A stretch of DNA of 64,000 bases. It comes from Blautia parvula (lineage in GTDB: Bacteria; Bacillota; Clostridia; Lachnospirales; Lachnospiraceae). The notes below the pieces were generated by a model. It was given only the letters and a program-made list of their open reading frames with translations. It did no database searches and had not been told where the DNA came from. Below are positions 24,101 through 32,111 of the stretch, one piece after another. Positions within the stretch are counted from its first letter, which is position 1, and every line of letters starts with the position of its first letter. The stretch spans positions 5,406,001-5,470,000 of the forward strand of contig NZ_CP084061.1 in NCBI RefSeq assembly GCF_020215665.1, in the 5' to 3' direction. A program made the translations under genes and the position numbers.

Positions 24101-25425
24101 AACAACGTATACTGAACCACGTGGGAATTATGGTGGTTCTTTCCGTGATACTGACCTTTATTGCGGCAAGCGCTGTTATGTACGGAAAATATAATCATTA
24201 TATGAAGCAGGATGTGAGGAATGAGGCCGAGTACATCCGCTACGCGGTGGAGAATACGGGGAAGGAATATCTGAACAAAACAACAGGTGACCTGACTACC
24301 AGCCGCATTACCCTGGCAAAGCCTGACGGAACGATCCTCTATGACTCAGAGAAGGACGCATCAGACCTGGAAAATCATAAGGACAGGCCTGAGATCATTG
24401 AGGCCATGAAGGAGGGAACCGGTGAGGTCGTGCGGTTTTCACAGACTCTTTCAAAGCAGACTTTTTATTATGCGGTCAAATTAAATGACGGCAATATTCT
24501 GCGGGTAGCTAAGACGACGGACAGTGTTCTTTCTACCATGCTTTCCAGCTTTACGCTTCTGGGACTTCTGCTGATCGCAATACTGGCATTGGCATTTTTT
24601 GTAGTGGAGAAGCAGACGCGGAGGCTGATCGCACCAATCAATGAGCTGGATCTGGAGCATCCCCTGGAACACGTGGCTTATGAGGAGCTGCGGCCTCTTT
24701 TAAACAGGGTGGATGAACAGAATGTGCAGATCGCCAAGCAGGTGGAAGAGCTGAAGCAGGCTGAGATGGTGCGCAGGGAATTTTCTGCCAATGTGTCCCA
24801 TGAGCTGAAGACACCGCTCATGTCCATATCCGGTTACGCGGAGATCATGCGGGACGGGCTGGTACAGCCCCAGGATGTACCGGAGTTTGCAGGCAGGATA
24901 TATGATGAGGCCAGCAGGCTGACCAGCCTTGTGCAGGATATCATTGAGATATCCAAGCTGGATGAGAGTAAAAATATGCCGTTTGAGGACGTGGATCTGT
25001 ATGAGATGACGCAGGATATCTGCCAGACACTCATGCTTCCCGCAAAGAAGAAGCGTGTGACTGTGCTCATGGAAGGAAAGAGTGTATCCATACAGGGAGT
25101 CCGGCATGTTCTGTATGAAATGCTGTATAACCTTGTGGATAACGCCATCAAATATAATAAAGAAGGTGGATATGTGAAGGTTTTGCTGGCACGGGAAAAG
25201 GACGGTGTGCGGTGGAGCGTAGAGGATAACGGGATAGGGATCGCAAAAGAAGAGCAGGAGAGAATATTTGAAAGGTTTTACCGGGTGGATAAGAGCCATT
25301 CGAGGAAGACCGGAGGGACCGGGCTTGGGCTTTCTATTGTGAAGCACGGGGCAGCGCTGCATCATGCTAAGATTGTGCTGAATAGTGAGCCTGGGAAGGG
25401 AACGAAGATTGTGCTGAGGTTTTAG
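24097..25425 (+). CDS. Sensor histidine kinase (PhoR-like)
   Basis: This 442-residue membrane kinase has helices at about 8-30 and 150-172 around an extracytoplasmic domain of about 115 residues. A linker then leads to the H box SHELKTPLMSISGYAE, the N box LYNLVDNAIKYN and G boxes DNGIGIA and GTGLGLSIVKH. It is a standard HPK1a kinase of the PhoR/WalK/VicK type. Gene order argues for phosphate sensing. Toward its 3' end the coding strand becomes very G-rich. It ends just before a long stem terminator. Confidence 0.92.
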   Translation: MKQRILNHVGIMVVLSVILTFIAASAVMYGKYNHYMKQDVRNEAEYIRYAVENTGKEYLNKTTGDLTTSRITLAKPDGTILYDSEKDASDLENHKDRPEIIEAMKEGTGEVVRFSQTLSKQTFYYAVKLNDGNILRVAKTTDSVLSTMLSSFTLLGLLLIAILALAFFVVEKQTRRLIAPINELDLEHPLEHVAYEELRPLLNRVDEQNVQIAKQVEELKQAEMVRREFSANVSHELKTPLMSISGYAEIMRDGLVQPQDVPEFAGRIYDEASRLTSLVQDIIEISKLDESKNMPFEDVDLYEMTQDICQTLMLPAKKKRVTVLMEGKSVSIQGVRHVLYEMLYNLVDNAIKYNKEGGYVKVLLAREKDGVRWSVEDNGIGIAKEEQERIFERFYRVDKSHSRKTGGTGLGLSIVKHGAALHHAKIVLNSEPGKGTKIVLRF

Positions 25426-25439
25426 CAGCGGCGAGGAGG

Positions 25440-25493
25440 CCGGGGAGACCTGCGGGGTGTGAGTATCCTGCAGGCCTCCCCGGTTTCGCTTTT
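25440..25493. terminator. Long GC-rich stem between convergent genes
   Basis: CCGGGGAG then CCTGC (25440-25457) pairs with GCAGG then CTCCCCGG (25466-25482), with a few mismatches and a short loop, followed by TTTCGCTTTT. It can terminate the kinase transcript. Its length and the GGCGAGGAGG left edge recall the long-hairpin elements, but it lacks their core. Confidence 0.75.
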
Positions 25494-25524
25494 GGAGCAG
25501 CACTTTGATGGTGTAAAGAAAAAA

Positions 25525-26460
25525 TTATTGGTTTTTCCTGACAGTGATGTCACCGCTGGTGGTTTCAATGCGGAAGTGGTTTTGTCCGGACTCGTAGGTT
25601 AAATGGGAGTCGGAACCGGTGGCGGGAAAGTCGGTGTGGATGTCGCCGCTTACGGTGTCGTAGTCAAGGGTGAACCCGGGATTGTCCGGGATATTGATAA
25701 GTATACTGCCGCTGGTGGTGTCTGCCTGGATCTTCTGAGGACAGATATCGGAGAGGACACGGAGATCTCCGGAGACGCTGTCATGCTGAATATCGTTTAT
25801 GGTGCCTTCCAGATTTACACTGCCGCTGGTGGTGTTGGTGACAGCAGAGGTGGTAACGATCAGGGCAGTGGAATCCAGAGAGCCGCTGGTGGTGTCTGCA
25901 GTCAGGGTGTCAGTTTTTATGTTTTTCAGAGTGATGTCTCCGGATACACTGTCCAGGTACAGTTTTTCCGCTTTCAGATTTTCCAGGCTGAGGTCCGATG
26001 AGACACCGTCCACCACAATCTCCCGGAAGGAGGCGGCATATTTTTTCGGAATCTGGATCTCCAGTTTTTTGGAAAGGCCGTTACTGAAGGTAGAGATCAG
26101 ATTTTTGGTGGCACCGCGGTATTGGATCAGGAGAGTGTCATCTTTTAAATAATAATGGAGTTGTTTGTCTGCGCTTAATTTCTGGCGGCTGGTTTCATTA
26201 ACGATCAGTTTGTCAGTGTCTGCGGTGGTGAGGGTGACGCTGCCGTCAAGCCAGTCTACATTTATATTCTTGATTTTATCTGCGGGAAGTTTTGCGGGGC
26301 CGGCTGTGTATTTACTGCTTTCCGGGTAGCTCCAGCCGCCGGTTTGAAAGGGTGTGAAGTGCCATCTTTTGTTGAGGCCAAGTATGAGTACAGCTATCAG
26401 AGCCACAGCAATGATGGACCAGCAGATTATGCGGATGACCGCGGATGTTTTTCTATTCAT
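25525..26460 (-). CDS. DUF4097 beta-strand repeat membrane protein
   Basis: This 311-residue protein has an N-terminal membrane helix (about residues 8-28) followed by a DUF4097 domain that should form a parallel beta structure. Repeating words such as TTSGSL, SVSGDI, TTSGSV, SVSGDL, TTSGSI, TVSGDI and TTSGDI appear about every 20 residues, with short hydrophobic strands between. DUF4097 proteins are often exported or membrane anchored and lie next to PadR regulators and HAAS-domain proteins, as here. Function is unknown; an envelope stress role is common inference. The ribosome site is weak, so it may be coupled to the gene 7 bases upstream. Confidence 0.88.
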   Translation of the reverse strand: MNRKTSAVIRIICWSIIAVALIAVLILGLNKRWHFTPFQTGGWSYPESSKYTAGPAKLPADKIKNINVDWLDGSVTLTTADTDKLIVNETSRQKLSADKQLHYYLKDDTLLIQYRGATKNLISTFSNGLSKKLEIQIPKKYAASFREIVVDGVSSDLSLENLKAEKLYLDSVSGDITLKNIKTDTLTADTTSGSLDSTALIVTTSAVTNTTSGSVNLEGTINDIQHDSVSGDLRVLSDICPQKIQADTTSGSILINIPDNPGFTLDYDTVSGDIHTDFPATGSDSHLTYESGQNHFRIETTSGDITVRKNQ

Positions 26461-26467
26461 GGCTTAC

Positions 26468-27130
26468 CTACTTTCTCAGCTCAAAAGCTGCTCGGATGAT
26501 GGACTGAACCGCAGCGGCGATCAAAAAGATGATCCAGGTCACATTCCAGCGCATGGTGCTGAAGCTGATGATCAGGTAGAGGACTGTGGCAAGAGTCCAG
26601 ACAGCACTGTTGACAGCGCGGAAGGTCTGACGGCTGCCGCTGTTGTATTCCTGCCATTCTCTGAAATCACCTATAATGGTCCCGTCATTGGCTGCATAGC
26701 GGGGACGTGTCATGTGGTTATAGATAAGAAGCCCCGTGGCAGTGGCGATCATAAGGAACATCAGGCATACGCCGATGATGTCATAGCCCACGCTGTCAGC
26801 AATAATGACAGGTAATACACATAAAATATAAAGCATTATGGATGTGGAAAACAAAAGGGCAGATTTCCGTTTTTGCTTTATATAGGTTTCCTGGTCCTGG
26901 CAGGGGTGTGGAGTATAGCCTGCAGTCAGTCCGGACAGCAGTTCGTCCACGTCGCCTACACTGGCTACGGAAATATTGAAGGCCGCTTCCGGGCTTTTGC
27001 CTTCCGCCAGAAGGTCATGATATTTGTCTATGAGGTTCTGCAGAATCTCTTCTTTCAGTTCCACTGCCTGTTTGGTAGGGGGGATTTCTCCGAATAAATC
27101 ATCCATATATTCTCTGAGTCTATTTTCCAT
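26468..27130 (-). CDS. HAAS/DUF1700-type membrane protein
   Basis: This 220-residue protein starts at ATG 27130, nine bases after GGAGG; the upstream ATG at 27139 touches GGAGG and is less likely. Residues about 5-80 form a helical HAAS (permease-prefix) domain: RLREYMDDLFGEIP, ELKEEILQNLIDKYHDLLAEGKS, VGDVDELL. Four membrane helices follow (about 95-220). The start overlaps the end of the PadR gene by 11 bases. PadR, HAAS protein and DUF4097 protein form a common Firmicute module; its target is not known. Confidence 0.87.
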   Translation of the reverse strand: MENRLREYMDDLFGEIPPTKQAVELKEEILQNLIDKYHDLLAEGKSPEAAFNISVASVGDVDELLSGLTAGYTPHPCQDQETYIKQKRKSALLFSTSIMLYILCVLPVIIADSVGYDIIGVCLMFLMIATATGLLIYNHMTRPRYAANDGTIIGDFREWQEYNSGSRQTFRAVNSAVWTLATVLYLIISFSTMRWNVTWIIFLIAAAVQSIIRAAFELRK

Positions 27131-27473
27131 CTGCTGCATCCTCCTTTTTTGATTGGATCAGGATATCAATTAATTGTTTCGCTGTATTCCACTCCTCTTT
27201 CAGACGTTCATAAGTCCGTTCTCCCTCCGGGGTGATGGAGTAGTAACGCCGGCGGGCTCCGGTCAGTTCATTGCCCCAGTAGGAAGAAATACAGCCGGCT
27301 TCCTCCAGACGCCGGAAAGCAGTATAGAGGGTGGCTTCTTTAAGTTCATACTGTTGACTGGTCTTTCTCTGTATCTCTTTATTGATCTTGTATCCGTAGC
27401 TGTCGCCTTCCAGCAGATGCGCCAGTATAATCGTATCGGTATGGCCGCGAATCAAATCAGAAGCGATTGACAT
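27120..27473 (-). CDS. PadR-family transcriptional regulator
   Basis: This 117-residue protein has a winged helix with PadR motifs: DTIILAHLLEGDSYGYKINKEI split around the first helices, LKEATLYTAFRRLEEAG as recognition helix and SYWGNELTGARRRYYSITPEG as wing. It starts at ATG 27473 behind AGGAGG. PadR proteins repress nearby membrane-stress or transporter operons, usually including themselves. An inverted repeat covers its promoter at 27508-27538. Confidence 0.93.
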   Translation of the reverse strand: MSIASDLIRGHTDTIILAHLLEGDSYGYKINKEIQRKTSQQYELKEATLYTAFRRLEEAGCISSYWGNELTGARRRYYSITPEGERTYERLKEEWNTAKQLIDILIQSKKEDAADGK

Positions 27474-27507
27474 ATAGCATACCTCCTTTTCTTAGCTACA
27501 TTAAAAC

Positions 27508-27538
27508 ATATATATACCTCGCCTGTCAATGTATATTT
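27508..27538 (-). promoter_or_regulatory. PadR promoter with inverted repeat
   Basis: On the minus strand TTGACA (27529-27524) is followed after 18 bases by TTTAAT. ATATATAC (ending 27517) and GTATATTT (27531-27538) form an imperfect inverted repeat around the -35 box. An AT-rich palindrome of this kind over the promoter is typical of PadR autoregulation. Confidence 0.55.
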
Positions 27539-27560
27539 AAAATTGAAAAAACTACCTTTG

Positions 27561-27588
27561 TGAAATGCTTTTTTTCTGCGCATACTAT
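27561..27588 (+). promoter_or_regulatory. Candidate sporulation (sigma-E type) promoter of cotJ
   Basis: CATACTAT (27581-27588) matches the sigma-E -10 pattern CATACANT in all but one position. A weak -35 (GAAATG) lies 13 bases upstream. In Bacillus subtilis the cotJ operon is read by sigma-E in the mother cell, which supports the guess. Confidence 0.4.
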
Positions 27589-27654
27589 CATTGCAGAGAA
27601 AAATTTGATGGATTTTGTCAAAGAATGTCTTTGTTTATGAAAGGAGACGATGAT

Positions 27655-28074
27655 ATGGAACAGCAGCATTTGGCAATTGCCTCCGTTCCCATGCAGAACT
27701 GGGAGACACTTTATGACTGGGATCAGGCACTGGCAACAGGAACTATTTTTCCGGGACTGAATAAGCCATTTTTCGTGCTGGAAGAAAACTCTTTCGAGAC
27801 TGAGTTTAAGCCGGACGAAAATGCGTCACCCGAGCAGCAGGAAAGAGAACGTCTGATGAAGGAAATCAGTGCGCTGAGTTTTGCACTGGACGACACCGTC
27901 CTGTATCTGGATACCCATCCGGAATCCGCTGAGGCCATGGACCTTAGGAAAAATCTCATTGAACAGAGAAAAGGACTTCTGAAAGAATTCGATGAGAAAT
28001 TTTATGCTTTAACAAAGGATTGTATTGGCTGCTGGGGCGAAGGTCCCATGCCATGGGAAGGAGCGTGTATCTGA
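27655..28074 (+). CDS. Fused CotJA-CotJB spore coat protein
   Basis: This 139-residue protein joins two usually separate spore coat proteins. Residues about 1-55 match CotJA (ASVPMQNWETLYDWDQALATGTIFPGLNKPF). Residues about 60-135 match CotJB (ERERLMKEISALSFALDDTVLYLDTHPES, then FYALTKDCIG). The usual genes encode about 80 and 90 residues, so both halves are slightly shortened at the joint. It starts at ATG 27655 behind AAAGGAGA and its stop overlaps the cotJC start (TGATG). The proteins form part of the inner coat or polar complex around the manganese-catalase-like CotJC. The fusion should be checked against frameshift error. Confidence 0.85.
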   Translation: MEQQHLAIASVPMQNWETLYDWDQALATGTIFPGLNKPFFVLEENSFETEFKPDENASPEQQERERLMKEISALSFALDDTVLYLDTHPESAEAMDLRKNLIEQRKGLLKEFDEKFYALTKDCIGCWGEGPMPWEGACI

Positions 28075-28685
28075 TGTGGACTTATGAAAAAAGACTGCAG
28101 TTTCCGGTAAAGATCACGAAAACATGTCCAAAAACTGCACAGCTTATTATCAGCCAGTACGGCGGTCCGGATGGAGAGCTGTCGGCTTCCATGCGGTATC
28201 TCTCACAGCGTTATACCATGCCGGTTAAGACCGTTGGCGGGCTTTTGACAGATATCGGTACGGAGGAGCTGGCTCATATGGAAATTATATGTGCCATGGT
28301 TTATCAGCTTACCAGGGATCTGACTGTGGAACAGGCACAGGCGGCAGGCTTTGATGCCTACTATATAGACCATACCAAAGCATTGTGGCCTCAGGCAGCA
28401 GCAGGTGTTCCGTTTACTTCGCTGGAGTTCCAGTCAAAAGGGGATGCCATTGCGGATCTGACAGAGGATTTGGCTGCAGAGCAGAAGGCAAGAGTGGTTT
28501 ATGACAATCTTTTGAGAATGATAACAGACCCTGAAGTGAGAGAACCGCTGAAGTTTTTAAGAACAAGAGAAATTGTGCATTTCCAGCGATTCGGAGAGGC
28601 ACTGGAGAAGACAAAAGAGAGACTGGATTCCAATAATTACTATTATTTCAATCCGGAATTTGACAAAAAATTTCTTCAGAATTAG
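28074..28685 (+). CDS. cotJC: CotJC, manganese-catalase-like spore coat protein
   Basis: This 203-residue ferritin-like four-helix protein carries di-metal ligand motifs SASMRYLSQRY, TDIGTEELAHMEI and FLRTREIVHFQRFGEAL. Manganese catalases split hydrogen peroxide; CotJC is the coat-associated form in endospore formers. The start at ATG 28074 overlaps the CotJA-CotJB stop by one base. The tail NNYYYFNPEFDKKF is typical of clostridial CotJC. A terminator follows. The gene points to a spore-forming host. Confidence 0.93.
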   Translation: MWTYEKRLQFPVKITKTCPKTAQLIISQYGGPDGELSASMRYLSQRYTMPVKTVGGLLTDIGTEELAHMEIICAMVYQLTRDLTVEQAQAAGFDAYYIDHTKALWPQAAAGVPFTSLEFQSKGDAIADLTEDLAAEQKARVVYDNLLRMITDPEVREPLKFLRTREIVHFQRFGEALEKTKERLDSNNYYYFNPEFDKKFLQN

Positions 28686-28738
28686 TCCGGTGCATATGGT
28701 TGGGAGTACACTGCACGCCAGGACCAATCTAAAAAACA

Positions 28739-28782
28739 GCCGTTATCTGAAAAACAGCAGCTTTTCAGATAACGGCATTTTT
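28739..28782. terminator. Terminator between cotJC and trkH
   Basis: GCCGTTATCTGAAAA pairs perfectly with TTTTCAGATAACGGC, followed by ATTTTT. The A-rich left side means it may work in both directions for these convergent genes. Confidence 0.9.
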
Positions 28783-28812
28783 ATGCAGCCGGGCAGCAGG
28801 TATCTGTCCGGT

Positions 28813-30255
28813 TTAGAATTTTTTCCAGGTATCCCTGGTGAAGAGCAGAAGGATCGGGAATAATTCCAGTCTTCCTGCAAGCATATCGAAAATCAGAATT
28901 AATTTGGCGCCCCCCGAAAAGATAGAGAAGTTCTGGGTAGGCCCAACCAGTTCCAGACCGGGCCCGATATTGTTCAGGGTCGCCGCCACACTGGTGAAGT
29001 TCGTTATCAGGTCATGATTGTCAAAGCTTATGAACAGTGCAGAGAATGCAAACACCAGCACATAGGCGATCATGAATACATTGGTGGAACGGACAACTTC
29101 ATGCTCCACCAGTTTTTCATCCATTTTGATCTTTTTAATGCTGCGCGGGTGGAGATACTGGCGCAGTTCCTTTTGAATGGTCTTCATCAGGATGACAAAA
29201 CGTGACACCTTGACGCCGCCGCCGGTACTGCCTGCACAGGCACCGACAAACATGAGGATGACCAGAATCGTTCTGGACATTTCCGGCCATGTGTTAAAGT
29301 CCGTGGTGGCAAATCCCGTTGTAGTGATGATGGATGCCACCTGGAAGGATACCTGCTGCAGTGATTCAGCGATACTTCCGTAAATATGATACACATTTAT
29401 TGTGATAGTGATTATGGCAATGGCAATAATAGCCAGATACCAGCGAATCTCCTCAATATGCAGGGCCTGTTTCAGCTTGCCGCTGATGATCAGGAAATAA
29501 GCACTGAAGTTTACACCGAATAAAATCATAAATACTGTGACAACCACCTGGATATAGGTGGAATAGCCGGCAATACTGTCATTTTTAATACCGAATCCGC
29601 CGGTACCGGCAGTACCGAAGGAGGTAGTCAGCGCGTCAAACACAGGCATACCGCCGCAGAGCAGGAAAAGAATCTCAAGCAGAGTCAGTGCCAGATAAAT
29701 GCCGTACAGGATTTTGGCCGTAGACTGCACTTTCGGTACCAGTTTGCTCACAGAAGGCCCCGGGCTTTCCGCTTTCATCAGGTTCATATGATAACCGCCG
29801 CCTGTCAGCGGAAGCAGGGAGAGCAGAAAGACAAGGACACCCATACCTCCAATCCAGTGGGTAAAACTACGCCAGAACAGGATACAGTGGGAAAGTGACT
29901 CCACCTCCGGCAGAACACTGGCACCGGTGGTGGTAAAACCCGACACCGTTTCAAAAACAGCGTCGATCACGTTTGGAATGGAGCCGCTGAATATAAACGG
30001 CAGCGCTCCCATGATACTGAGCACGATCCAGCTCAGCGCCACAGTGACAAACCCTTCTTTTGTATAAAAAATTTTGTTCTTTGGCTTTCTCTGAGTCAGA
30101 GGTATGCCAATGAGGAGGCACAGAAGCATGGCGAGCACAAAAGCCCATCCGCTGGATTCCTTGTATATCACGGCGACAATACAGGGTAGGAGCATAAAAA
30201 GTGCCTCAAAATTTAAGATCCATCCTATGATGTAGGAAATAATTGAGTAATTCAT
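28813..30255 (-). CDS. trkH: Potassium uptake protein TrkH/KtrB
   Basis: This 480-residue protein contains about ten or more membrane helices with four pore-loop repeats, for example VSGFTTTGASVL, FGTAGTGGFG, TTGFATTDF and LNNIGPG. These selectivity-filter loops are the mark of Trk/Ktr K+ channels. It works with the RCK regulator encoded 15 bases upstream in the same operon. The C-terminal filter ends in the usual GRLELFPILLLF. The start at ATG 30255 has only a weak ribosome site, so translation may be coupled to trkA. Confidence 0.94.
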   Translation of the reverse strand: MNYSIISYIIGWILNFEALFMLLPCIVAVIYKESSGWAFVLAMLLCLLIGIPLTQRKPKNKIFYTKEGFVTVALSWIVLSIMGALPFIFSGSIPNVIDAVFETVSGFTTTGASVLPEVESLSHCILFWRSFTHWIGGMGVLVFLLSLLPLTGGGYHMNLMKAESPGPSVSKLVPKVQSTAKILYGIYLALTLLEILFLLCGGMPVFDALTTSFGTAGTGGFGIKNDSIAGYSTYIQVVVTVFMILFGVNFSAYFLIISGKLKQALHIEEIRWYLAIIAIAIITITINVYHIYGSIAESLQQVSFQVASIITTTGFATTDFNTWPEMSRTILVILMFVGACAGSTGGGVKVSRFVILMKTIQKELRQYLHPRSIKKIKMDEKLVEHEVVRSTNVFMIAYVLVFAFSALFISFDNHDLITNFTSVAATLNNIGPGLELVGPTQNFSIFSGGAKLILIFDMLAGRLELFPILLLFTRDTWKKF

Positions 30256-30270
30256 TTCATCCCTCGTAAA

Positions 30271-31632
30271 TTATTTATTTTTCAGTATATCTTTAATGTC
30301 GTGCAGCCCCTTTACAGTGGTGACCACGATCACTGTGTCTCCGAGCTGAATGCTGTCCTGTCCCCGTGGAATGGTGATTTTTCCTTTCCGGTTAATGCAG
30401 GTAACGAGAAGATTGTCCCTGATATTCAGCTCTGCCAGAGGGGTGTCCAGAAACGGGCAGTCCTCGTGTACGGAGAACTCCAGGGCTTCTGCCTTGTTGT
30501 CCAGAATCTGGTAGAGGGTTTCCACATTGCTGCCGATGCTGTTCTGCATGGCACGCACGTACTGCAGGATATAGTCAGCAGTCAGGTATTTGGGATATAC
30601 AACGCTGCCCACGTCCAGGCCTTCTATGATATCATCAAAGGCAATACGGTTTACCTTTGACACCAGTTTTGCATTGCTGTTCTTTTTGGCGAACAGAGCC
30701 AGTAGAATATTCTCCTCGTCCAGATTGGTGAGTGTTACAAAGGATTCCACACGTGTCAGGCCCTCTTCAAGAAGCAGATTCTTATCCGTGCCGTCACCGT
30801 TGATGATCGTAGCATCAGGCAGAAGCTCACTTAACTGTTCGCAGCGGTCCTTATTGGCTTCCACGATCAGTACCCGGATCTTCATGGCGAGCAGAAGCTT
30901 GGCCAAATAATAGGAAAGGGTACCTCCTCCCACGATCATGGTGCTCTTGACCTGGTGTGTGTGGATTCCGATTCTCTTGAAGAAAAGTGCGGAATTGACA
31001 GGGGAGGCAATGATAGAAATAATGTCGTTGTCTCTCAATACAAAATTACCGGAGGGAATACTTACCTCGTCTCCGCGCTCTACGGCACATATGAGGATAT
31101 TGTTCTTGTAGCGTTCCGCTACTTCCATGACGGTCATCTGGTCTAAGTGAAATTCAGGTTTTACTTTGAATTTCAAAAGCTCTACCCTGCCCTTTGCAAA
31201 TGTATCGATTTTGATGGCAGAGGGAAAACGCAGCAGCCTGGATATTTCAATAGCGGCGGCATGTTCGGGATTGATGATCATGGAAATGCCCAGACGCTCT
31301 TTGATAAACCCGATTTCCTTGCTGTACACAGGGTTTCGGACCCTGGCAATGGTGTGACATTTGCTGACTTTTTTTGCAATCAGGCAGCAGAGAAGATTCA
31401 GTTCGTCAGAACCAGTCACAGCGATCAGGATATCGGCAGTCTCAATGCCGGCATCCAGTAGGGTGTTGATACTGGATGCATTGCCCAGCACGCCCATGAT
31501 ATCTGCGTCTTCTGTAATGTCCTGGACCTTTTTGGCGATGATATCGACCATAACTATATTGTGTCCTTCGTTGCTGAGTTGTTCGGCAAGGGTACGGCCC
31601 ACTTTACCACTGCCTAAAATGATGATTTTCAT
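30271..31632 (-). CDS. trkA: Trk potassium uptake regulator TrkA
   Basis: This 453-residue cytoplasmic protein is a tandem of two RCK (TrkA-N plus TrkA-C) units. NAD-binding motifs appear twice: LGSGKVGRTLAEQL at the N-terminus and VGGGTLSYYLAKLL at about residue 235. It forms the gating ring below TrkH and responds to NAD(H) or other nucleotides. It starts at ATG 31632 behind GGAGG. A TATAAT on the minus strand at 31715-31710 is the likely -10. Confidence 0.95.
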   Translation of the reverse strand: MKIIILGSGKVGRTLAEQLSNEGHNIVMVDIIAKKVQDITEDADIMGVLGNASSINTLLDAGIETADILIAVTGSDELNLLCCLIAKKVSKCHTIARVRNPVYSKEIGFIKERLGISMIINPEHAAAIEISRLLRFPSAIKIDTFAKGRVELLKFKVKPEFHLDQMTVMEVAERYKNNILICAVERGDEVSIPSGNFVLRDNDIISIIASPVNSALFFKRIGIHTHQVKSTMIVGGGTLSYYLAKLLLAMKIRVLIVEANKDRCEQLSELLPDATIINGDGTDKNLLLEEGLTRVESFVTLTNLDEENILLALFAKKNSNAKLVSKVNRIAFDDIIEGLDVGSVVYPKYLTADYILQYVRAMQNSIGSNVETLYQILDNKAEALEFSVHEDCPFLDTPLAELNIRDNLLVTCINRKGKITIPRGQDSIQLGDTVIVVTTVKGLHDIKDILKNK

Positions 31633-31788
31633 AACTTCCTCCAGAGATTAAAATTGTATAAAAAAAATATACCTGACATAAAGATTTTATAAAGGGATAT
31701 CGTCCAATCATTATAACACCACTTGCAGTATTTTTAAATCATAGAATCATAAATTTTTCTGTAATTTATAGGAAAAATATAGTGATAT

Positions 31789-31817
31789 TTGACAAAAAGA
31801 AAAGATTCTGCTATACC
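31789..31817 (+). promoter_or_regulatory. Promoter of the small DUF6472-like gene
   Basis: TTGACA (31789-31794), a 17-base spacer and TATACC (31812-31817) precede the ATG at 31849 by a suitable distance. Confidence 0.7.
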
Positions 31818-31848
31818 TAACTCAAAAGAGATGGAAAGGGAGCGGAAA

Positions 31849-32037
31849 ATGGGGAAAAAGAAAACAGCCAACTGTGAGTATTGCAGCAATTACGTCTATG
31901 ACGAAGAATACGGATATTACACCTGTGATGTGGACCTGGATGAGGACGAGATGGGCAGGTTCATGACGAACACATTCCAGAACTGTCCTTACTTCCAGAT
32001 GAATGATGAATATAAAATCGTGAGAAAGCAGATGTAA
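31849..32037 (+). CDS. Small Cys-containing protein (DUF6472-like)
   Basis: This 62-residue protein starts at ATG 31849 behind AAAGGGAG; a longer frame from 31789 would begin inside the promoter. It has four cysteines (CEYCSNY, YYTCDVD, NCPYF) and a strongly acidic middle, as in the short clostridial DUF6472 family. The cysteines could bind zinc. It stands alone between trkA and the metal ATPase with its own promoter and terminator. Function unknown. Confidence 0.8.
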   Translation: MGKKKTANCEYCSNYVYDEEYGYYTCDVDLDEDEMGRFMTNTFQNCPYFQMNDEYKIVRKQM

Positions 32038-32088
32038 AAGAGAGGCTGTGCTCCGCTGAATATTCAGACGGAACACAGCCTCTCTTTT
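32034..32088. terminator. Bidirectional terminator
   Basis: AAAAGAGAGGCTGTG pairs with CACAGCCTCTCTTTT with an inner mismatch and a loop of about 20 bases. It overlaps the DUF6472-like stop and lies between convergent genes, with A and T runs suited to both directions. Confidence 0.88.
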
Positions 32089-32111
32089 GGCAGAAAATCT
32101 GCCAACGCATA

